Positions 27,839 through 37,292 are shown, counted from the stretch's first letter. The stretch is 64,000 bases of DNA from Bacteroidota bacterium (GCA_029237825.1 JAQZBQ010000008.1:62001-126000); one strand, 5' to 3'. Program-made: numbers and translations. Notes: generated by a model not told the origin, from the sequence alone.

Positions 27839-29365
27839 TTAAATTTTTAGGATCGTAAATTCTACGCGCCTGTTAAGTGCCCGGTTTTCTTCCGTATCAT
27901 TTTCAACAACCGGTTTCGACTTTCCATATCCATTGGAAGTGATACGACTTTGCGAAATGCCTTTTAAAACCAGGTAATTTAAAACTGCTTTGGCACGATC
28001 GCTTGACAATTTCACATTAGATTCTTCAGAACCTACGTTATCAGTATGTCCACCTAAAGCAATTTCCATTGTGGGGTTTTGTTCCATTAATTTAACGAGC
28101 CTGTTTAATTCTGAAAACGATTCTTGTTTGAGATCGGCTTTTGCAAATTCAAAAAATATGTTGTTGATACGGATTACCTGACCCGTTTCCAAAGGAACAA
28201 GATAAAGATCACGTGTTAGTTCTTTGTATTCAGAAATAGCTGTCAAATCGATGTTGTCTGAAATGGAAACAAACCCTGTTGCCGTAGCGTTGAATCCGTA
28301 ATTAAGTCCGTAAGGAAGTGCTATCTGGTATTCGCCTGTTGAAGGGTTACTGATAGCAACTCCCTGATTGTTAGCGGTAGCCAGGTTTTCATAGCTAATT
28401 TTTGCTTCAATTGGTTGATTGGTATTTTTGTTTAGAACCTTTCCTCGAACTAAAACAACCGGCTCAGGTTTATTTTCAACGGCGAGTTTTATCTTTACAA
28501 TATCACTGCTTCCCATGCTATTCTGTGAACTCGTCATGTATGCAAATTCACCTTTGGCATCCAGCGAAAAATACGCATCCCAGTCGGCCGAATTAATTGT
28601 TGGCCCAAGGTTTTGCGGAGTAGACCAGTTCATCCATGTATCATCTAAACGCGTTGCTTTCCAAATGTCATTATTTCCTAATCCTCCCGGCCTGTCGCTG
28701 GAGAAGTACAGTGTCTTGTTATCCGACGCAATGAACGGAGTTGACTCCGTATTGGTTGTATTCAATCCGGTGATATAAGCAGGTCGTGTAAAGGTCCCAT
28801 CCTCCTTTTTAAACGACACATACAAATCCGAAATTGTACTCCCAGGCGTTTCACTTAAATACATGATTAGGCCTTTACCATCGGGCATTAAAAAGCCTCC
28901 TGAATATTTTCCTTTTGCCATTTCATTATAATCCGGTACTTCTAAACCAACTGGGTCGTTCCAGCCCCTTACACCACGGGTAACCAATGAAAAACCGCCT
29001 TTTATACGTTCGCCGTTTTTAAAATAACCTCTAAGTAAGATGGTATTATTATCAGGTGAAACATTATAGATACCGGAATTCACCATGCCTGTATTAAATG
29101 GTTTTCCCATGTATTTTGCTGGAAGCCATTTTCCAGTGCTGTCTTGTTTGGAGTACCAGGCGCTTTGTACGGTTTCGCCGACGGATTGCCGGTAAAGATC
29201 CCGCCAGAAATAAATTTCTTTTCCATCGGCCGACACAACTGATTGTCCTTCACCATTTTTTGAATTAATGGCGGGCCCGAGATTCACAGGCGCATAAGTA
29301 TCTTGTCCCTTGAAGGTAATACTATGGATTAAAATAATGGCAAAGTGTACGAATTTAGTTTTCAT
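27839..29365 (-). CDS. Secreted PD40-repeat protein with C-terminal OmpA domain
   Basis: The protein has 508 residues. After a signal peptide comes a beta-propeller-like part with PD40-type repeats (about residues 25-300; for example ADGKEIYFWRD, SDNKTLYFSSDRPGGLGNND and LDAKGEFAYMTSS). A carboxypeptidase-regulatory/CNA-like fold follows (about 300-385: VRGKVLNKNTNQPIEAKISY), then an OmpA peptidoglycan-binding domain (about 390-508: FEFAKADLKQESFSELNRLV, GHTDNVGSEESN and NRRVEF). The OmpA end should bind peptidoglycan while the propeller points to the outer membrane. This arrangement is similar to PorE-type proteins of the T9SS. Assignment to PorE itself is not secure. Confidence 0.87.
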   Translation of the reverse strand: MKTKFVHFAIILIHSITFKGQDTYAPVNLGPAINSKNGEGQSVVSADGKEIYFWRDLYRQSVGETVQSAWYSKQDSTGKWLPAKYMGKPFNTGMVNSGIYNVSPDNNTILLRGYFKNGERIKGGFSLVTRGVRGWNDPVGLEVPDYNEMAKGKYSGGFLMPDGKGLIMYLSETPGSTISDLYVSFKKEDGTFTRPAYITGLNTTNTESTPFIASDNKTLYFSSDRPGGLGNNDIWKATRLDDTWMNWSTPQNLGPTINSADWDAYFSLDAKGEFAYMTSSQNSMGSSDIVKIKLAVENKPEPVVLVRGKVLNKNTNQPIEAKISYENLATANNQGVAISNPSTGEYQIALPYGLNYGFNATATGFVSISDNIDLTAISEYKELTRDLYLVPLETGQVIRINNIFFEFAKADLKQESFSELNRLVKLMEQNPTMEIALGGHTDNVGSEESNVKLSSDRAKAVLNYLVLKGISQSRITSNGYGKSKPVVENDTEENRALNRRVEFTILKI

Positions 29366-29373
29366 ATGACCAT

Positions 29374-29409
29374 AAAAAAATGCCTCAAACTAAAATTTAA
29401 TTTGAGGCA
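29374..29409 (-). terminator. Rho-independent terminator of the 29429-31207 gene
   Basis: On the minus strand TGCCTCAAA and TTTGAGGCA pair around an eleven-base A+T loop and are followed by seven T residues. It lies just downstream of the stop at 29429 and just before the start of the OmpA gene, so the two minus-strand genes are separate transcripts. Confidence 0.85.
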
Positions 29410-29428
29410 AATGTTGTACATGAGTTTT

Positions 29429-31207
29429 TTATTTTGTGAGGTCCATTCGGGTTAACAATATCTTGTCTCCTTTTTTTGTTTCACTGAAGAAGAACAAATT
29501 ATGTCCCATTTTGTAAGAAGATGTGTTAGCATAAAGATAATATTCTCTTTTCTCATCATCGCCGAAAGATTTGAATTCAGAAAGCTCTCCATTTGCGATG
29601 TTAATGCTTCCATAATCGAAACCGAATAAAGGCGTGCAGGTTTCTGTTTTATAACCACCTGAGGTTTCAGTGTGGCACACTACTGTTTTAGCTGACCTCA
29701 TTAACCAGTAAAGACTTTTCCCGTCGCTTGATTCAAAGATAGAATTATCCGCCATAATCATATCAGAGGTTAAAAGTTTATTGCTCATAAAGCCTTTCTT
29801 TTTACTTTGATCAATAAAAACGCCATAGTTTTTCTTCAAATTTCCCTTAGGTTCAAACTGGAACATATATACTCCTTTGTAAATCTTTTTATTATCTTTC
29901 TTTACAAAGTCCTGTCCGCTGATAAACACGTCGCCTGAACTAGTAAAAGAAATGCCATTCACCACAAATTTCTTTCCATCAAACGCTACATACTTTTTCT
30001 GGTCGGCGGGTTTAGCTTTCTTTTTCTCAAATTCTTCAATATTTGGAGAGCTGATAAAATCAAATTTACCATCGGTAATTTTGCCAATCTGAAAGTTGGT
30101 GTATTTTAATTCATCCAACGGAACATCTAGCGCTTCCTGAGTTGCGCCATAATCTGTGGAGCCCATAGCAGCAAACCCTCCAAAAGGTACGCCACTTGGT
30201 GCAGTAGCAGCTAAATCTTTTTCTTCCTGTGATGCTGAGGTTGTAGGCACCATTTGGAATGGCAATACTTTTTCAAAATATTTTTCCTTTGGATCTTTTG
30301 TAATTGCAGATCCATATAGGAAAACTGAACCATCTTTTTCGTAGGCACCTAGTATTCTCCAGCCATTGGAAGGGGAATCAAAATTGAAGCGCTCAACAAT
30401 TTGTCCCTGTGGAGTTAATCGCACATACGAATAGTTCGTTGGGTTGGGATCTCTGTCATCTTTAAATGTTCCCATAGGTGCAAATACCAAAATCCAATCG
30501 CGTGGAAAATCATCATTGCTCAAAGCTTCATTGTCATCTTTAAGCGGTGCAGAGAAAACTACTACCTGCGGGTTTTTAAACTCCAGAGTATTCGTTGTTT
30601 TTATATTAATTTTATTATCACAACTTAAAACATCAAAATGCGTAAAGGCTCTATGCGTCTTCTTTTCGGTTCGTCCGGCCAGAACAAGAAGGTTGCTATC
30701 TGCTTCCACTTCATAAGATGCTTTATATGCATACTTAGAGTCAGTTTCTGTTTTGGCTTTGATTTTTTCGAGCTGTTTCACTTTTTTGGTATAGCGACCG
30801 TAGTACCAGTTATAGTAATAGGTAATCTGTTTCTGTCTGAAAACCACCCCGCCTGTTAAGTCTACTGATGCGGCAAGATTGATTGTGGAGTAAACATCTC
30901 CTTTGTAGTTAAACCATTTCCAACGTGTTTTAAGTTTTTCTGCCCATTCCTCTTCGCGCACAGTGTTAAGCAAGTTAAGATCTTTGTCGTAGGTGTAAAT
31001 CTCAGTCTTTACCTTACGCGGAAGGAGGGAAGGCAATATATAGATCATATCTATTGTTTCTTTCTCCTTATTCATTTCAATATTCCCGAGATAACCATTT
31101 TTGGCTTTACGGGAAACTTCATAGGTTTTTTCAAGGATGGGAACCTGGGCTAATGCTGTATGTATTCCGAAATTAATGATTGAGGCAAGTAAAATTATTT
31201 TTTTCAT
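29429..31207 (-). CDS. Secreted protein of unknown function, propeller-like
   Basis: A 592-residue protein with a signal peptide (KKIILLASIINFGIHTALAQ) and no membrane helix. It has no domain that I can name. It contains repeated short strands of the type GDVFISGQDFVKKDN, KKIYKGVYMFQFEPKGNLKK and KSLYWLMRSAKTV, suggesting a beta-propeller-like body, and is rich in Lys and Asp. It has its own terminator. The divergent gene at 31422 encodes a protein of similar length, charge and strand pattern, so the two may be distant paralogues. There is no T9SS sorting tail, so a periplasmic or outer-membrane-associated location is likely. Confidence 0.75.
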   Translation of the reverse strand: MKKIILLASIINFGIHTALAQVPILEKTYEVSRKAKNGYLGNIEMNKEKETIDMIYILPSLLPRKVKTEIYTYDKDLNLLNTVREEEWAEKLKTRWKWFNYKGDVYSTINLAASVDLTGGVVFRQKQITYYYNWYYGRYTKKVKQLEKIKAKTETDSKYAYKASYEVEADSNLLVLAGRTEKKTHRAFTHFDVLSCDNKINIKTTNTLEFKNPQVVVFSAPLKDDNEALSNDDFPRDWILVFAPMGTFKDDRDPNPTNYSYVRLTPQGQIVERFNFDSPSNGWRILGAYEKDGSVFLYGSAITKDPKEKYFEKVLPFQMVPTTSASQEEKDLAATAPSGVPFGGFAAMGSTDYGATQEALDVPLDELKYTNFQIGKITDGKFDFISSPNIEEFEKKKAKPADQKKYVAFDGKKFVVNGISFTSSGDVFISGQDFVKKDNKKIYKGVYMFQFEPKGNLKKNYGVFIDQSKKKGFMSNKLLTSDMIMADNSIFESSDGKSLYWLMRSAKTVVCHTETSGGYKTETCTPLFGFDYGSINIANGELSEFKSFGDDEKREYYLYANTSSYKMGHNLFFFSETKKGDKILLTRMDLTK

Positions 31208-31421
31208 GGGCTATTAAAATGGCTTTATGTACTTAATCGTTTTCTTTACAATAATACAATGCCAGTTTTTTCTGAACGTACCCAACAGACGGTATTTTAA
31301 TTTACTAATTGGTGATTTTGTTTTTAAGTGATTGAAAGTCAATTTCTTAAATAAGAAGAGTAATACTGATTACATCATTTATAAAACTACCTTTAGTTTA
31401 TAACAATTAACCTAAACAATA

Positions 31422-33092
31422 ATGAAAATTAATTTTTTAGCAGCAGTTTTTTGCTCATGTTTAAGTGGTTTGGCTTTTTCCCAGGCGACTTTGTCAAACG
31501 GACCCGCATTGGAAAATGATCGGGATAACAAAATGAATCGTATGCTTGGTGGCGACGATAATAGTTTTTATGCATACAGAATTAGAAGTAAAGGAAAAGG
31601 AACTTCTTTTTTTGTTGAAAAGTATGATAAGAAGTCGTTGAAGCCTGTGTTTTCAAAAGAGATTAATTTGGGAGATGAAGGGAATACAAAGATTGAAGAT
31701 GTTGAGTATGCTCAGGGAAATGTTTTTGTTTTTAGAAGACAGTATGATAAAAAAGCTGATAGAATGACGTTATTTTTCCAGACCGTTTCTTCCTCGGGCG
31801 TGGTTTCTAATGATTTAAAAGAGGTTACAACAGTTGTTTCAGATCACTATGAGTTTGTTGATTTCGACATTTACCCAAATCCAGCACAGACAAAATTGAT
31901 CATCAAGTCGTCACACAAGGCAAATAAAGCGGATACTTATAAAACTGATTTTATTTTAATGGACGCTGTTGCAATGAAAAAAATGTGGACTAAGACAGTT
32001 GAGCAAAAATTATTCAGTGGGGGAGGTGTTAGCTTTGGTGCAGTAGCTATGACTGCAATGTTCGGTGGAGGAATAAGATCTGAAGCAGAGGGTGTTGGTT
32101 TCCTGGGATTATTATTAGATAACAAGGATAACTTATATTGGGGTTTCAACGGATTAGCTAAAAGTGCAACAGAAAAAGAAAAGCGTTACCGTTTGCACTT
32201 ATATACATTAAATGCCAATGAACAAAAAGAGAAGGATCTTGAGTTAACATTTGATGATGACTATTTGGTTAGTGATATTGAATTTTCTAAAAACAATGAA
32301 AATGAAATTGTTATGGGAGGTTTTATCAAAGACGTTATTGAGCGGAAGGGAAGAGATCTTGTAAAATGTGGAATTTTTAGTTTCAAGGTGAATGTTAGCA
32401 ACAATACCGTTGTAAACAAATCTTTTAAATTTTTTGATGACAACATGTTATTGGCTCTAGAATCAAACCCACGTCGTTCGAGATATTTTAAGTACAAACT
32501 GGATTATATATTGCCTGTTGGAGATGCAACTTATTATGTGGGTGAACAGTATAGTGAACAATGGATTCAAAACAGTAGTAATTCTATGGGCGCCATGTCT
32601 GGAAATAACGGAAAATGGGTTTATGAATATATGGATGTGATCGTAGGAAAATTAAACTCTAAGGGCGAATTTGAATGGATCAAAAATTCTCCTTTACGTC
32701 AGGTTGTAGAATTAGGCAACATTGCTCATGTCTTTAAACAGTATATTGCTGTTGCTACAGATAAGAATTTATATATTTTAAACGATGATCATCCAAAGAA
32801 CATAGAGCGTTACCAAAAAGCAGATTTTGAACCGAAAGACTTAAAAACTGTTCGCGGGATACATGGTTCGAATTTCGTTTGTAATGTTATGTCGTTAAAG
32901 GATGGATCGATTAGCAACAGGCAAATTTTAATGAAGAATGAAGATTTTTGTTTTGCGCCAATACAAGAACGTAACCCACAATTTATCCCTCCGTCTGACT
33001 GTGAAATTTTCGTTCCAAGTAAGAATAACGAAATATTTATTTATACTGAAGACCGAGGACAAGATCGGTTTGCCAAAATAAAATTTGAATAG
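31422..33092 (+). CDS. Secreted protein of unknown function, possibly related to its divergent neighbour
   Basis: A 556-residue protein with a signal peptide (KINFLAAVFCSCLSGLAFSQ) and no membrane helix. The body is a series of short beta strands. The segment NENEIVMGGFIKDVIERKGR followed by DLVKCGIFSFKVNVSNN has the same layout as GDVFISGQDFVKKDN followed by KKIYKGVYMFQF in the divergent protein. A Gly/Ala/Met-rich stretch (GAVAMTAMFGGGI) interrupts the middle, as PFGGFAAMGSTDY does in the neighbour. I do not recognise a named family. It is monocistronic, with a strong terminator after the stop and a 214-base divergent intergenic region before the start. Confidence 0.75.
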   Translation: MKINFLAAVFCSCLSGLAFSQATLSNGPALENDRDNKMNRMLGGDDNSFYAYRIRSKGKGTSFFVEKYDKKSLKPVFSKEINLGDEGNTKIEDVEYAQGNVFVFRRQYDKKADRMTLFFQTVSSSGVVSNDLKEVTTVVSDHYEFVDFDIYPNPAQTKLIIKSSHKANKADTYKTDFILMDAVAMKKMWTKTVEQKLFSGGGVSFGAVAMTAMFGGGIRSEAEGVGFLGLLLDNKDNLYWGFNGLAKSATEKEKRYRLHLYTLNANEQKEKDLELTFDDDYLVSDIEFSKNNENEIVMGGFIKDVIERKGRDLVKCGIFSFKVNVSNNTVVNKSFKFFDDNMLLALESNPRRSRYFKYKLDYILPVGDATYYVGEQYSEQWIQNSSNSMGAMSGNNGKWVYEYMDVIVGKLNSKGEFEWIKNSPLRQVVELGNIAHVFKQYIAVATDKNLYILNDDHPKNIERYQKADFEPKDLKTVRGIHGSNFVCNVMSLKDGSISNRQILMKNEDFCFAPIQERNPQFIPPSDCEIFVPSKNNEIFIYTEDRGQDRFAKIKFE

Positions 33093-33115
33093 TTTAAACA
33101 AATAAGTGTATTAAT

Positions 33116-33147
33116 CCCTTTTGGAATTTATTCCAAAAGGGTTTTTT
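33116..33147 (+). terminator. Strong rho-independent terminator
   Basis: A perfect eleven-base stem (CCCTTTTGGAA and TTCCAAAAGGG) with the loop TTTA is followed by six T residues, 23 bases after the stop of the secreted protein. The acyltransferase gene converges on it from the other side. Confidence 0.92.
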
Positions 33148-33177
33148 ATTCAATGAAATTACAAGGGAGAAAACTGT

Positions 33178-34353
33178 TTACTTAAGTGAATTTACCACAG
33201 GATTGGCGTACATCGTCAAAAACAAATTTTTTAGCATGCCCTTTTCTCCCGTCATATTTTCGGTTTTTCCATCAATGTAGGTCAGAAATTTTTCTTTATC
33301 CTCTAACCGGTAATGCTTATCAAATGCATTCGTTTTATTAATAAGATCATATGCGATGTAGTTTACCGGATTCAGTTTGTAACTTTGGTAAATGCATTTG
33401 TCAATATGGGCGGCAAGTAATTTGATTTTCTCGTTTTCATTACTCGTTTTGTCAATTTCGATTAGCTCTTCTTTAATTGGTTTTCCAAAAGCAACATGTA
33501 TTTTCCCTTTAGGCTGTTTTATTCCGGTAAGTATACTGTTTAGATCTTCGCCAGGAGCTTTAACATATTTAGTATGAAGTGAAGATAAATACAACTCCTG
33601 AACTTTTAAATTATCACAGGGTTCATATTCAAAGCTAATGGTCAATGGAACGATATTGAGATCCGAAAAACTTTGTATAAAATCGCTGGTTCCGCTAAGA
33701 TTTAGCATTTTCAATAAACCCGTTTGAGTAATATCACTACCGTCTTTTGTCCGGCCATTCCGCTGGGCAATCCATACGCTCGTGTTTTTATCCACGATTA
33801 CATGCCTGATATATGCGCTTAGCTGCCTTGAAATATCGTACAACTCTTTTACGGTTCCTTCCCGCTTAACCGTAAACATTCGGTTCATTCTGCCAAAGTC
33901 GGTTATAAATCCTTCTTCCATCAGGTTTGATCCAAAAGTAATTTCCGAAGTTTCAAAATCTTCTTTATCTAAAATGATTTGAAGGATGGCGCTATCCAGG
34001 AGAATGTCCCGGTGGTTAGCAACGTATAAGTATGCTTTATTCCTGTCTATATTTTCAATTCCACTCCATGTTAATCCTGTAGAAGTAGCATTCACAATTT
34101 TCCATATCGCATCCCTCATATAGCCCGTTTGAAATTCGTAGGGCGTCTTGGTGCTCAATGCTTTTTCAATCATTTGTTCCCTGGTCATATCAGGCCATAA
34201 AAATGCCATTGCTTTATAATAGGTTTCATAATAAGCAAGGCGTTTCATGACCTCTCCGGTTTCAGTGTCGTAATAGGGACGCAGGTTTTCAAAATTAAAT
34301 TCTTTGGCAAAGCTGCTTACTTGTTTAGGTGCTTGAGAAATATATGGTTTCAT
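33178..34353 (-). CDS. PlsC-like phospholipid/glycerolipid acyltransferase
   Basis: A 391-residue protein. The acyltransferase motif I, NHRDILLD (NHxxxxD), lies around residues 112-120. It is followed by the glycerol-3-phosphate-binding-type region (REGTVKELYDISRQ, then IAQRNGRTKDGSD in the place of motif III) and VPLTISFEYEPCD in the place of motif IV. An N-terminal extension of about 100 residues (YYDTETGEVMKRLAYYETYY) is unusual for plain PlsC. Its ATG overlaps the stop of the adenylation enzyme (TAATG), so translation is coupled. The expected reaction is transfer of an acyl group from CoA or ACP to a lysolipid or other hydroxyl acceptor. The acceptor is not evident. Confidence 0.82.
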   Translation of the reverse strand: MKPYISQAPKQVSSFAKEFNFENLRPYYDTETGEVMKRLAYYETYYKAMAFLWPDMTREQMIEKALSTKTPYEFQTGYMRDAIWKIVNATSTGLTWSGIENIDRNKAYLYVANHRDILLDSAILQIILDKEDFETSEITFGSNLMEEGFITDFGRMNRMFTVKREGTVKELYDISRQLSAYIRHVIVDKNTSVWIAQRNGRTKDGSDITQTGLLKMLNLSGTSDFIQSFSDLNIVPLTISFEYEPCDNLKVQELYLSSLHTKYVKAPGEDLNSILTGIKQPKGKIHVAFGKPIKEELIEIDKTSNENEKIKLLAAHIDKCIYQSYKLNPVNYIAYDLINKTNAFDKHYRLEDKEKFLTYIDGKTENMTGEKGMLKNLFLTMYANPVVNSLK

Positions 34354-35654
34354 TATTTAATTCTTCGGTCAATAAAGGTTATTGGTTTACGGCTCATCTC
34401 TGGCAATTGTCGTTTAGCGATCGTTTCAGGCAATTCAATTACAATACTGGGAGCCACCCGTAGTTTGGCGCGGAAATGATCTTTCAGGTCTTTCTCGAAA
34501 TTAGCAGGAGGACTAACAGCCCCAATATTGATAAGTATTTCGTCAGTGCCGATATCGTTAGTAAAAACTTCTACAATGTAATTTTTGATATGAGGGATGG
34601 TGTTCAGAATATCATATAAGGCGGGTGGGTATAAGGTTGTCCCCTTAAATTTGATCATTTGTTGTTTCCGCCCTAAAATCGGGCTCAGGCGCATAGTTAT
34701 TCGCCCGCAAGAGCATGGTTCGTGAATAGCCTTGCATATATCTCCGGTTTTAAACCGAATTAAGGGCATGCCTTCAACACCTAAGGTTGTAACTGTTAGT
34801 TCACCGGCTTCTCCTTGTTTTACCGGCAAATTTTGATCATCGAGAAATTCTGTGATTAGTAATTCGGGATTGTGATGGCCGCCTTTTCCTTCACTGCATT
34901 CTGTAAAAGCTGCGCCCATCTCTGTAGACGCGTAGGTGCTAAACAGTTTCAGTGGCCATTTTTCGGATATCCTTTTTCCTAAAGTGTTATAACTAAAATC
35001 TTCATTTCGTATCGGTTCGCCAATACAAATTACTTTACGTAAACTGCTTTCTCTGTAATCAATCCCGTTATGTTCTGCAAATTCAATGAGTTTTAATAAA
35101 AATGACGGTACGGCAATGGCAACCGTTGGCTTAAGCCGTTTGATAGTATCCCACTGAAATTCAGGCATGCCGTTTCCCACACGTATTACTCCCGCGCCCA
35201 TGCGTTTCAGTCCTAAAAAATACGCCATACCTGCCATGAATCGCCGGTCAATGGTTGTCATGAGTTGATAAATTTCTTTGTTGCTGCCTTCTGCGCAAGC
35301 TAACGACATGTGTTCATTATACGCCAGCCGTTCTAAATCCTTATCAGTGAGTACAAATGTTACCGGATCGCCAAGTGTTCCACTTGTGGTTACATAGTCT
35401 ATTATTTTTTCCGGATCAACACAAATAAAATCGTTGTTGCGTTGGTATAGGTCATCTTTAGTGGTTACCGGTATTTTTTGAAGATCATGTAACGTTTTAA
35501 TCTCTGAATAATCAATGCCGAATTGTGCGAACCTTTCTTTGTAAAAACGTGAATTGGTATTTACATAGGAAATAAGTTCCTGTAATTTCCGCTCTTGTAA
35601 TTCCTTTACCTCCGAGGGTGAAAGTGTTTGTATTTCAGGATAAAGCGCGCTCAT
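34353..35654 (-). CDS. PaaK-like AMP-forming acyl/aryl-CoA ligase
   Basis: A 433-residue member of the ANL superfamily, closest in appearance to phenylacetate-CoA ligase. The phosphate-binding loop reads VTTSGTLGDPVTF. The substrate/ATP segment is STYASTEMGAAFTEC, and the ribose-binding motif is IRFKTGDI. The PaaK-type cysteine element is CSCGR, and a C-terminal lysine candidate lies in MSRKPITFIDRR. It would adenylate a carboxylic acid and form a thioester with CoA or a carrier. Coupled by TAATG to a PlsC-like acyltransferase, it may supply the acyl donor. The true acid is unknown, and no aromatic catabolism genes lie near, so phenylacetate degradation is unlikely. Confidence 0.83.
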   Translation of the reverse strand: MSALYPEIQTLSPSEVKELQERKLQELISYVNTNSRFYKERFAQFGIDYSEIKTLHDLQKIPVTTKDDLYQRNNDFICVDPEKIIDYVTTSGTLGDPVTFVLTDKDLERLAYNEHMSLACAEGSNKEIYQLMTTIDRRFMAGMAYFLGLKRMGAGVIRVGNGMPEFQWDTIKRLKPTVAIAVPSFLLKLIEFAEHNGIDYRESSLRKVICIGEPIRNEDFSYNTLGKRISEKWPLKLFSTYASTEMGAAFTECSEGKGGHHNPELLITEFLDDQNLPVKQGEAGELTVTTLGVEGMPLIRFKTGDICKAIHEPCSCGRITMRLSPILGRKQQMIKFKGTTLYPPALYDILNTIPHIKNYIVEVFTNDIGTDEILINIGAVSPPANFEKDLKDHFRAKLRVAPSIVIELPETIAKRQLPEMSRKPITFIDRRIK

Positions 35655-35742
35655 TAACCTTAAATTTTCTTACGAGTTTACATATTATTTGATTAAGGGC
35701 AAAGCTATCTTAATAATTGCATATATTTATTTTTAATTTCAA

Positions 35743-36300
35743 ATGAAAAATGTCGGTAAAGGTTCGTTAAAGCTTGATTTTAGTAATAGGGATTTTCATG
35801 CCCCGTCATTGGCCAAAAAAATACTTGAACAGGGAAAAGAAAAAGAGTTAGTTAGTATTGCGCTTGGAAGTGATCAAATTGTTGGTAACCGTGCCATGTG
35901 GGTTTTAGCCCATTGCGCCGAGATTGAACCCAAACGTATCAGATCTTTTCATATTACGTTGGTGAACCATTTGAAAAATGAGGGAATTCATAGTGGTATT
36001 ATCCGAAGCATTTTGCATATTTTTCAGTACCAAGACATACCTAAACAAGTAGAAACGTTCTTGCTGGAAAAATGTTTTGAATATGTTCAGAATTCAACAC
36101 AGGCCATTGCAGTAAGGGTTTTTGCTATGACAGTCATTTTTAATATTTCAAAGCCCTATCCGGAATTATTGAATGAACTGTATGTGCTCTTATCAAAAAT
36201 AATAGAAACAGAAGAAAGCGCTGGTATAAAGTCACGCGCAAGAGCTGTTTTGAAAGAAATAGCAAAAATGAAGATGGGAGAGAAAGCAAACACTAATTAA
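35743..36300 (+). CDS. Hypothetical alpha-helical (HEAT-like) protein
   Basis: A 185-residue soluble protein, without signal peptide, built almost wholly of amphipathic helices. Repeated pairs such as LVSIALGSDQIVGNRAMWVL, IRSILHIFQYQDIPKQVET and IAVRVFAMTVIFNISKPYPE suggest an alpha-solenoid of HEAT type used for protein binding. I recognise no specific family. It stands alone on the plus strand between two minus-strand genes and ends three bases before the convergent nitronate monooxygenase-like gene. No partner can be named. Confidence 0.72.
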   Translation: MKNVGKGSLKLDFSNRDFHAPSLAKKILEQGKEKELVSIALGSDQIVGNRAMWVLAHCAEIEPKRIRSFHITLVNHLKNEGIHSGIIRSILHIFQYQDIPKQVETFLLEKCFEYVQNSTQAIAVRVFAMTVIFNISKPYPELLNELYVLLSKIIETEESAGIKSRARAVLKEIAKMKMGEKANTN

Positions 36301-36303
36301 TGA

Positions 36304-37248
36304 TTAGAGGAATTTATTCTCAAAGCTCTTAATAACAGAATTGTATTCTGCAATTAATTCATCAACGACTTCTTTTGCTGATTGGATTTTAGTGATGCCT
36401 GAAGAAACTTGCCCGATTTCCAGTTCGCCTTGTTCCATGTCACCTTCAAACATACCTTTCTTAGCGCGGCCCCGTCCCAGAAGATTTGATAATTCGTCAG
36501 TAGTTGCTCCGTTTTTCTCGAGTTCATTTACTTTATCAGCAAATGAATTTTTTAACAGACGAACAGGTGTGAGTTGTTTTAACGATAACCGTGTATCACC
36601 TTCTTTAGCATTCACGATTGCGTTTTTGAAATTAATATGCGCCGACGATTCGTGAGTGGCAACAAAACGACTTCCAATTTGTGCGCCGTCTGCTCCCAAT
36701 GCGAATACCGCTGCCATTGCCATACCAGAACTAATACCGCCAGCAGCAATTAATGGCAATGTAATTGCCTTTCTTACCTCAGGAATTAAAACAAGTGTTG
36801 TTGTCTCTTCACGTCCGTTGTGGCCACCAGCTTCAAAACCTTCCGCAACCACCGCATCTACTCCAGCTTCCTGGCATTTCAATGCAAACTTCACGTTTGA
36901 TACAACATGAACAACTGTTATGCCGTGCTGTTTCAAATGGCTGGTCCAGGTTTTGGGATTTCCCGCCGATGTGAATACGATTTTTACTTTCTCGTCAATT
37001 AGTATCTTAATATGTTCTTCAATATTTGGATACAGCAAGGGAACATTTACGCCAAATGGTTGGGAAGTTGCTTTCTTGCATTTTTGTATCTGATCTTTTA
37101 AAATGTCGGGGTACATAGATCCTGAGCCGATTAATCCCAGGCCACCGGCGTTTGATACCGCCGAGGCCAGTTCCCACCCGCTGCACCAGATCATACCAGC
37201 CTGAATGATAGGATACTGTATGTTAAATAATCGCTGAATCTTGTGCAT
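36304..37248 (-). CDS. Nitronate monooxygenase-like FMN enzyme (NPD/FabK family)
   Basis: A 314-residue TIM-barrel flavoprotein. The start MHKIQRLFNIQYPIIQAGM is the standard beginning of the family. Other marks are SNAGGLGLIGSG, FGVNVPLLYP, VFTSAGNPKTW, VVAEGFEAGGHNG, LPLIAAGGIS and ALGADGAQIGSRFVAT, the last two forming the FMN phosphate site. The general-base histidine of nitronate monooxygenases matches the EAGGHNG segment. The frame continues 38 codons upstream, but that extension is A+T-rich and crosses the promoter region of the divergent gene. Related enzymes include FabK enoyl reductases, and the exact substrate is not settled by sequence. Confidence 0.88.
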   Translation of the reverse strand: MHKIQRLFNIQYPIIQAGMIWCSGWELASAVSNAGGLGLIGSGSMYPDILKDQIQKCKKATSQPFGVNVPLLYPNIEEHIKILIDEKVKIVFTSAGNPKTWTSHLKQHGITVVHVVSNVKFALKCQEAGVDAVVAEGFEAGGHNGREETTTLVLIPEVRKAITLPLIAAGGISSGMAMAAVFALGADGAQIGSRFVATHESSAHINFKNAIVNAKEGDTRLSLKQLTPVRLLKNSFADKVNELEKNGATTDELSNLLGRGRAKKGMFEGDMEQGELEIGQVSSGITKIQSAKEVVDELIAEYNSVIKSFENKFL

Positions 37249-37284
37249 ATACCAATATTTTTGTGGTAAAGTTAAAGATTTTAT

Positions 37285-37292
37285 TATTTTTG
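37285..37292 (+). promoter_or_regulatory. Candidate -7 element (TATTTTTG) for the PorG-like gene
   Basis: TATTTTTG matches TAnnTTTG and is 23 bases before the ATG at 37316. It lies inside the longer open frame starting at 37241, supporting the downstream start. Confidence 0.5.

Noticed and set aside
27839-29365. Naming the OmpA/PD40 protein as PorE
   Set aside because: The domain order is similar, but such proteins are numerous in Bacteroidota and no T9SS core gene is adjacent.
34353-35654. Phenylacetate degradation gene paaK or a flexirubin cluster member
   Set aside because: None of the other paa genes, ammonia lyase, ketosynthase or carrier protein genes of those pathways is present nearby.
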